A stretch of 64,000 nucleotides of DNA. Source: CAITUY01 sp964611575. GTDB lineage: Bacteria > Verrucomicrobiota > Kiritimatiellia > CAIKKV01 > CAITUY01. The notes under the pieces were generated by a model that was not told the origin of the DNA, ran no database searches, and saw only the letters and a list, made by a program, of their open reading frames with translations. Shown piece after piece: positions 59,155 through 64,000 of the stretch; within the stretch, counting starts at the first letter, position 1; each line of letters opens with the position of its first letter. Made by a program: the position numbers and the translations under genes. Where the stretch lies: the NCBI GenBank assembly GCA_964611575.1, contig CAZTAJ010000003.1:25363-89362 (forward strand), read 5' to 3'.

Positions 59155-60054
59155 TCAGGGTGACGTGTCGAATGCAAGAGGGGAATCAGGGAGAAACCCA
59201 TCGCCTCTCGTTCGATAGTCACGCGGACTCATTCCCGTGACTTTTTTGAAAAGCCTGCTGAAGTGGAATGGATCGTCATAGCCAACCTCGCCCGCGATCG
59301 CTTTCACGGCAAGCTTGGAAGACAACAGGAGGCGCCGGGCCGCCTTCATTCTCAATTGAATGAGATAGTCGATAGGGCCACAGCCAAAGGCTTCACCGAA
59401 AAGGGATCTGAACCTCGGCTCAGAAAGTCCGACAAGGTCGCAGAGCTGTGCGTTTGCGAGGCGATGGCGCATGTTTTTCTCCATGTGCTGAACCACAGGC
59501 TGCAGCCGCTGTGTTTTTTTAATCGCCACACCGGCTGATTCATGGATACAGCATTGTCCAAAACATACTTTTGCCAGATCCCATTCCAATTGTTTGATGC
59601 GAAAAACCCTCGCATCGAAATGAGTGGCTTCAGGGTCGGCTCGAAGCTTCAACAGGGTCCGGTTACACACGGCAAACTGGGTGGCAGCCGCCGCACGCAT
59701 CCGAAGCGGAACCTCGAACAAAGCGAACAGGTCCAAGCCGCCGAAAGCGAAGCAATTGAAATGCGCCCACACACACCGCAGCTTGCCAGCCGGCTCAAAG
59801 TGCAGCTGGTGGGGAAACCCTGGCGGCGTGAGCAGCCCCTCTCCTGACGCGATGATGCTCCGCTTAGGTACGCCAGGCCCCGACACGATGATGCGGCCGG
59901 ATTTGACCCAGGCCGCCACGGCGTGCGGGAATTGACGCCGCCCTGTACCCAGCGGCGCGGCAAGCTCATACTCGCCGCCGCCACAGTACTCGAACGTCAT
60001 CGTCGATAGCAGCGCATCCAGCGTTGACGCTTTCAGTCGCGACACTTCCTTCAT
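59155..60054 (-). CDS. AraC-family transcriptional regulator
   Basis: This 299-residue protein has a cupin-like sensory N-domain (RIIVSGPGVPKRSIIASGEGLLTPPGFPHQLHFEP, residues about 52-88) and a C-terminal pair of AraC HTHs (LANAQLCDLVGLSEPRFRSLFGEAFG; AVKAIAGEVGYDDPFHFSRLFKKVTGMSPRDYR). It probably senses a sugar and activates the divergent UROD-like and alpha-mannosidase genes. By eye it is lower in GC than its left neighbours, perhaps acquired. Confidence 0.92.
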   Translation of the reverse strand: MKEVSRLKASTLDALLSTMTFEYCGGGEYELAAPLGTGRRQFPHAVAAWVKSGRIIVSGPGVPKRSIIASGEGLLTPPGFPHQLHFEPAGKLRCVWAHFNCFAFGGLDLFALFEVPLRMRAAAATQFAVCNRTLLKLRADPEATHFDARVFRIKQLEWDLAKVCFGQCCIHESAGVAIKKTQRLQPVVQHMEKNMRHRLANAQLCDLVGLSEPRFRSLFGEAFGCGPIDYLIQLRMKAARRLLLSSKLAVKAIAGEVGYDDPFHFSRLFKKVTGMSPRDYRTRGDGFLPDSPLAFDTSP

Positions 60055-60127
60055 GGTGAAGACATCCCCACGTAAAGTGACTGCCTGCGCATGCTGCCGT
60101 TGATCGAATAGTGCATGTGATTGATCG

Positions 60128-60156
60128 TTGTCACGATTCTCCTCCCAGCCTTTATA
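60128..60156 (+). promoter_or_regulatory. Possible promoter of the UROD-like gene
   Basis: TTGTCA (60128-60133), 17-base spacer, then TTTATA (60151-60156) lies about 50 bases before the start. GTTGATCGAATAG and GATTGATCGTTG just upstream (60102-60130) are partly repeated and may be AraC binding sites. Confidence 0.5.
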
Positions 60157-60206
60157 CCATAAACTTCACATCACAAAACCCAAAACCCATAACAGGAGCG
60201 TAGGCC

Positions 60207-61304
60207 ATGACCCGACGAGAGCGATTCTTTTCTTGCGTACGACGAAACGGCTGGGATTCGATACCCATGAAACATGAATATGGCACCCAGGAATTCCATG
60301 CCAAACTTTACAAGGCGATCAACGGCGACCAAAAGAAGTTTCGAGAGCTAAACGGCGATGTATTCGGCGGAATTGGCCCAAGCACAGGGCCACTCCACCC
60401 CGACTTAAAAAAGGACTATCGGCTGCGCGATTTTCCTCCGGGCTCATCCTTGGGGCGTTGGGGAGAGGTGTATGCACCGCAATCATACGGCGAAGGCGAA
60501 AACGCCGGAACGTATGGCGAGGCAATCGGCCTGCCATTCGCCGGAATAACAGACGTTTCCCAGTTGAAAGGCTATCCCTGGCCATCGCCCGATTGGTTTG
60601 ATTATTCGAAAGTAAAAGCCAATTGCCACGAAATGAAACAGGTGGGGCTTGCAACCCTGTACAGACCGTTTTCTTTCGACTTCATGAACAATATCGCCAG
60701 AACCCGCGGCGTCGAACAGGTGATGGTGGACATTGGGCTCCGCGACCCCGTTTTTCTCGAACTGGTGGAGCGAAGGTTTCAGTTCCATTACGAGACGGAC
60801 CGCCGCACGCTCGAGGCGGCGGCAGGAGAAATCGATGTTGTTCACTTCTGCGAGGACCTGGGAAGTCAGCGCGGCCCCCTCATCGGCCTTGAAACGTTCG
60901 ACGAGCTTTTCGCCCCATATTTCAAGAAGGGATTCGAACTGGCCCACAAGCACGGCGCGTTGACGATGATGCACGTCTGCGGGGGAGTTCGTCCTTTGAT
61001 TCCAAGGTTGATTGATATTGGGCTCGACATACTCGACGTGGTCCAAGTCTCGGCAGCGGGCATGGCGATTGAGGGATTGAAGAATGATTTCGGCAAGGAT
61101 CTTGTCTTTTGCGGCTCGATGTGCGTTCAATCTATTCTCGCTGACGGCACGCCGTCTATTGTCCGGCGCGAGGTCGAGCGGCGGCTTACCCTATTTAAGG
61201 ATGGCGGTTTGATTTTGGGTCCAACTCACTGCATACAACCACACACCCCCGTTGAGAACGTCCTCGAAATGTACAGGGCCGCGGGATATCCCCTCACGAC
61301 ATAG
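60207..61304 (+). CDS. Uroporphyrinogen decarboxylase-like protein
   Basis: This 365-residue protein (AGGAG 8 bases before the ATG) follows the UROD/MtaA pattern: RRERFFSCVRR at the start, PFAGITDVSQLKGYPWPSPDWFDYSK, IDVVHFCEDLGSQRGPLIGLETFDELFAPYFKKGFELAHKHGA, MMHVCGGVRPLIPRLIDIGLDILDVVQVSAAGM, GLILGPTHCIQPHTPVENVLEMY. HVCG and THC could ligate zinc or a corrinoid substrate as in MtaA-like proteins. It is the first gene after a divergent AraC and precedes a GH38-like gene. It is not a heme-pathway gene in context. Lower GC than neighbours. Confidence 0.88.
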   Translation: MTRRERFFSCVRRNGWDSIPMKHEYGTQEFHAKLYKAINGDQKKFRELNGDVFGGIGPSTGPLHPDLKKDYRLRDFPPGSSLGRWGEVYAPQSYGEGENAGTYGEAIGLPFAGITDVSQLKGYPWPSPDWFDYSKVKANCHEMKQVGLATLYRPFSFDFMNNIARTRGVEQVMVDIGLRDPVFLELVERRFQFHYETDRRTLEAAAGEIDVVHFCEDLGSQRGPLIGLETFDELFAPYFKKGFELAHKHGALTMMHVCGGVRPLIPRLIDIGLDILDVVQVSAAGMAIEGLKNDFGKDLVFCGSMCVQSILADGTPSIVRREVERRLTLFKDGGLILGPTHCIQPHTPVENVLEMYRAAGYPLTT

Positions 61305-61453
61305 CAATCGGGCAATCTGATAAGCACGCACGCCATCACCAATGCGCTGTCGCCAATGCGCTTGCCTATGCTGCTTGATGTGCTAAGTTGCCGTGCGCTA
61401 ATTTGCCGTCCGAAAAAGCGCGAAAGATCACTCGTCGCAAATTCAGGCGAATT

Positions 61454-63808
61454 ATGTCCACTCAACAGAACATTCCCAAAACTCTCTACTTGATTCCCAT
61501 GGCCCACACGGACATCGGCTACACGCACGATCCCGTGGTCGCCTGGGAGATCCACGACCGCTTCCTAGACCGCGCCCTCGACTTCTGCGAGACGACGCAG
61601 GACTGGCCGTCTCCCTGCCGCTTCGCGTGGACCGTCGAGTGCTTCGCCAGCCTCGAACACTGGGTGGAGCATCGCCCTGCCTCCGAGCACGCCCGCATGG
61701 TTGCCGCCTTCCAGCGCGGCCAACTCGACGCCGGGGCCCGTCGATTCTGCGGTACGTCACACAACACGGCCGACGACATCCGCTGGGAGCTCGACCGCCT
61801 CGCAGCTTTTGAACGGCGCTTCGGAGTGACCCTGACCAACGCCATGTCAAACGATGTCAACGGGTTCTCCCTGGCCTATGCCGAGGCGATGCGCTCGCGC
61901 GGCGTGGACGGCCTGTGGATGGGCATCAACAACAACGCTCTCGGAACCAATCCATTCCCTCATCCCGGCGCCTTTCGTTGGCGGATGCCTGCCGACCGGG
62001 ACATTGTCACATGGAACGCAGGGCTGTTGAACGTGTCTCGATTCTGTCGCTGGGATCGTCTCGCCGAAGAGCTTCCGGCCCACCTGTCCGACCTTTTCAC
62101 CGGCCTGCCGCACGAGTACCCTTTCGACTTCGCCTGCTCGTTAGTCTGTACCGTCGAGAATATCGGGCCTTACACCTGCGTCGCCGAGCAGGTCCGCCGC
62201 TTCAACGAACGGAATCTTGGGCTGGAGCTTCGCCTAACCACTCTTTCCGGATTCATGAATCAGGTCAAGGCGGCGCGCGACCGCCTGCCGTCGTATGAAG
62301 GCGACTGGGTGGATGCGTGGAACTTCGGACAAGGCGCCTTGCCCCAGGAAGTCGCCGCCGTCCGACGCGCCCAGCGCCGCCTCGACGCCGTCGAGGCCAT
62401 CCGCCGCCACGGGTGGGCTAATGTCTCCGGTGGAACTCTTACCATGGACCGCGCCCGCGCCGAGATTGCCCTTGCCTGCGAACACACCTTTGGCAGCCAC
62501 TCCAGCGTTGGCAACCCCGAGTGTACCGATACCCAGCGGCAGTGGGCCCAGATTCGTATCAACCACTGGACGGCGGAAGGCATCAGCCTGGCCCTCCTGC
62601 GCGATCACCTGACCGCGCTGGCCCGGGGCGCGACCCCGTCCGAGCCTTCGGTCCTGGCCGCCAACCCCTTCGACCACACCATGCCCGCCCGGGCCGCCTG
62701 CGAGACAAAGGGCATGGCCCACTTCGCCCGCGAGCAGCATGACGAAATGCTCTATCAATTCGACCGCGAACCGACCCGCCGGGTGTTTGAACAGAACCCT
62801 CAGCTTCACGTCGAGATCCCCAGCCTCGCCGCCGGAGAGCGCCGCGTCGTCAAACTAAACGATCAACCGCTCGCCTTGACAACGACACCACTTGCCGCGG
62901 ATGCCCCGGTCGGCCTGGCCAACGACCGGCTCTCCGTCGTCGTGGATCCGAATCGCGCCGGCGTGGTCTCGTTGCGTACACTGGCCGACGGGCGGGAATG
63001 GGCCGATCCCCGGGAATACGCCCTGGGCGCGCCGGTCCGGGAATACCTGCCCCCGCCACAGACGTTCACCCGCTTGGACGCGAGGTTTGAATCCGTCTGG
63101 CTGGACGAGGCCTTTGAGCGATCCCTGATGGGGCAGCCGGCAGCGGTCGAACGGGTCCACGACCTGCGGGGCGAGGCGGTAGTGCTCCATCGCACCGGGT
63201 CGCCACTGAGATCGCTGACCTTCCGCCTCGACCCGCTCCTCCCGGATGCGCTGGAGGTGGAAGCCGACTACTGGCTCGAGGCAGACTGCACCCGGAACCA
63301 GGCCTTCTATCTTGCTTTTCCGTTCGACCTGGGTGCGGGAGAGGACTCCTTCTATTACCATTCCACCGACCGCTGGCTGATGGCCGAGCGCGACCAGTTA
63401 CCCAACTCCTGCCGCAGCCACTACCTCGCGAACCACGGCGCCGCCGTCGAGGGTTCCGCCGGCAGCGTCGCCATCATTGCCCGCGACACGGTCCTCTGGC
63501 AGTTCGGCGGGTTCACCTTCGGCGACCCCCGCCGGCCGCTTCGCCGCGACCGAGGCTTCGTCGCGTCCTGGGTTTACAACAACTACTGGTTCTGCAACTT
63601 CCCGGCCTGCGCGCCCGGCGGATTGCGGATTCGCTACCTCATTCAGCCCCGGCCCGGCCCGTTTGCCCCCCGGGCCGCCGACGCCCTGCACTTGTCGTTC
63701 CTCCGGGACGACCTTGTGCATCCCCTCTGGCCGAAGGGTCTTGAGCCCGCCGCGCCCGGCCGCATCGTTTTCGATCCCGAACAACCCCAGGCTCGGCCTG
63801 TCAATTGA
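61454..63808 (+). CDS. GH38-like alpha-mannosidase
   Basis: From the ATG at 61454 the product is 784 residues. The N-domain has LIPMAHTDIGYTHDPV (the His-Thr-Asp zinc site of GH38), WTVECFASLEHWV, RRFCGTSHNTADDIRWEL, and AMSNDVNGFSLAYAEAMRSRGV, where the Asp-containing nucleophile region is expected; the C-terminal beta domains follow. GH38 enzymes are zinc-dependent alpha-mannosidases. No signal peptide. It follows the UROD-like gene by 149 bases with direct repeats (GCTAAGTTGCCGT and GCTAATTTGCCGT at about 61381-61410) in the spacer. Confidence 0.85.
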   Translation: MSTQQNIPKTLYLIPMAHTDIGYTHDPVVAWEIHDRFLDRALDFCETTQDWPSPCRFAWTVECFASLEHWVEHRPASEHARMVAAFQRGQLDAGARRFCGTSHNTADDIRWELDRLAAFERRFGVTLTNAMSNDVNGFSLAYAEAMRSRGVDGLWMGINNNALGTNPFPHPGAFRWRMPADRDIVTWNAGLLNVSRFCRWDRLAEELPAHLSDLFTGLPHEYPFDFACSLVCTVENIGPYTCVAEQVRRFNERNLGLELRLTTLSGFMNQVKAARDRLPSYEGDWVDAWNFGQGALPQEVAAVRRAQRRLDAVEAIRRHGWANVSGGTLTMDRARAEIALACEHTFGSHSSVGNPECTDTQRQWAQIRINHWTAEGISLALLRDHLTALARGATPSEPSVLAANPFDHTMPARAACETKGMAHFAREQHDEMLYQFDREPTRRVFEQNPQLHVEIPSLAAGERRVVKLNDQPLALTTTPLAADAPVGLANDRLSVVVDPNRAGVVSLRTLADGREWADPREYALGAPVREYLPPPQTFTRLDARFESVWLDEAFERSLMGQPAAVERVHDLRGEAVVLHRTGSPLRSLTFRLDPLLPDALEVEADYWLEADCTRNQAFYLAFPFDLGAGEDSFYYHSTDRWLMAERDQLPNSCRSHYLANHGAAVEGSAGSVAIIARDTVLWQFGGFTFGDPRRPLRRDRGFVASWVYNNYWFCNFPACAPGGLRIRYLIQPRPGPFAPRAADALHLSFLRDDLVHPLWPKGLEPAAPGRIVFDPEQPQARPVN

Positions 63809-63880
63809 GACTGATTTGCATTGCGCTGCCGAAGATTCGTGGGCGCGCGGCATCGAACAGAGAATGCGGCAGGCCATCTA

Positions 63881-64000
63881 TTATTGGGAAAAGTGGCCGA
63901 GCGATAACCCGGGCGGATACTTGGACGCCACCTGGTTATCGCCGACATCGCCGTCCGCGTCGGTGGCCGCGTCGGTCGCATTGTTCACCGCCAGGCCGTA
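63881..64000 (-). CDS. Possible C-terminal end of an Asp-rich protein (cut by right edge)
   Basis: The minus strand is open from the window edge to a TAA at 63883-63881. It would encode 39 residues including ATDAATDADGDVGDN, which resembles the aspartate-rich calcium-binding repeats found at the ends of large secreted PVC proteins. Too short for a firm call. Confidence 0.3.
   Translation of the reverse strand, partial: YGLAVNNATDAATDADGDVGDNQVASKYPPGLSLGHFSQ

Overview
The window looks like a chromosomal segment of a GC-rich, anaerobic, polysaccharide-using bacterium of the PVC group, most likely Kiritimatiellota or a relative. This is inferred from the combination of many diverse glycoside hydrolases, uroporphyrinogen-decarboxylase-like proteins beside them, a cytoplasmic NAD-linked [NiFe] hydrogenase, a DUF2723-TPR membrane protein and a eukaryote-like UDP-sugar pyrophosphorylase. 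No rRNA or complete marker gene is present, so the assignment is tentative. Almost all core genes lie on the minus strand.

Layout. (1) 1-12.8 kb is an integrated genomic island, by eye lower in GC. It holds two minus-strand helicase operons that look like anti-phage defence modules (DUF6361, phospholipase D-like, large helicase; then HTH, YkvA-like, SNF2 helicase running off the left edge), a group of small nuclease/repair genes (PD-(D/E)XK-like, NERD, HhH-GPD glycosylase) and a tyrosine recombinase next to a tRNA-Val(UAC) gene that appears cut after the anticodon arm. (2) 12.9-17.2 kb: MFS transporter, mannitol-dehydrogenase-like protein, PfkB kinase, CBS protein. (3) 17.4-23.7 kb: complete hydrogenase maturation set hypF-C-D-E-A-B. 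(4) 23.8-38.5 kb: two metallopeptidase-like proteins and a carbohydrate locus (three alpha-galactosidase/glucuronidase-type or Sip1-type enzymes, a large secreted protein with a CBM9-like domain, a UROD-like protein), interrupted by a RAYT transposase gene with its own inverted ends. (5) 38.8-44.7 kb: response regulator, hydrogenase protease and hoxF-U-Y-H. (6) 44.8-52 kb: thioesterase, LemA, UDP-sugar pyrophosphorylase, DUF2723-TPR protein, exported protein, and a vapBC toxin-antitoxin pair. (7) 52-58.7 kb: gpsA, plsY, yidC, yidD, rnpA, rpmH on the minus strand, divergent from pyrC-aroK. (8) 59.1-64 kb: AraC regulator divergent from a UROD-like gene and a GH38-like alpha-mannosidase.

The hyp genes mature the Hox hydrogenase, with the protease gene next to hoxH. 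The glycosidases would feed fermentation, and the hydrogenase would balance NAD(P)H against H2. The most unusual signal is in the spacers. Several minus-strand gene junctions are filled with arrays of 7-bp-period repeats (TTCAGGG type, GTTGGAC type, TCAGAAG type) arranged as inverted and sometimes nested pairs, often ending exactly at the stop codon of the preceding gene. One pair has become the C-terminus of the hydrogenase protease. Other spacers carry REPIN-like double hairpins of at least four sequence families, one of them present three times, which fits the presence of a RAYT transposase.
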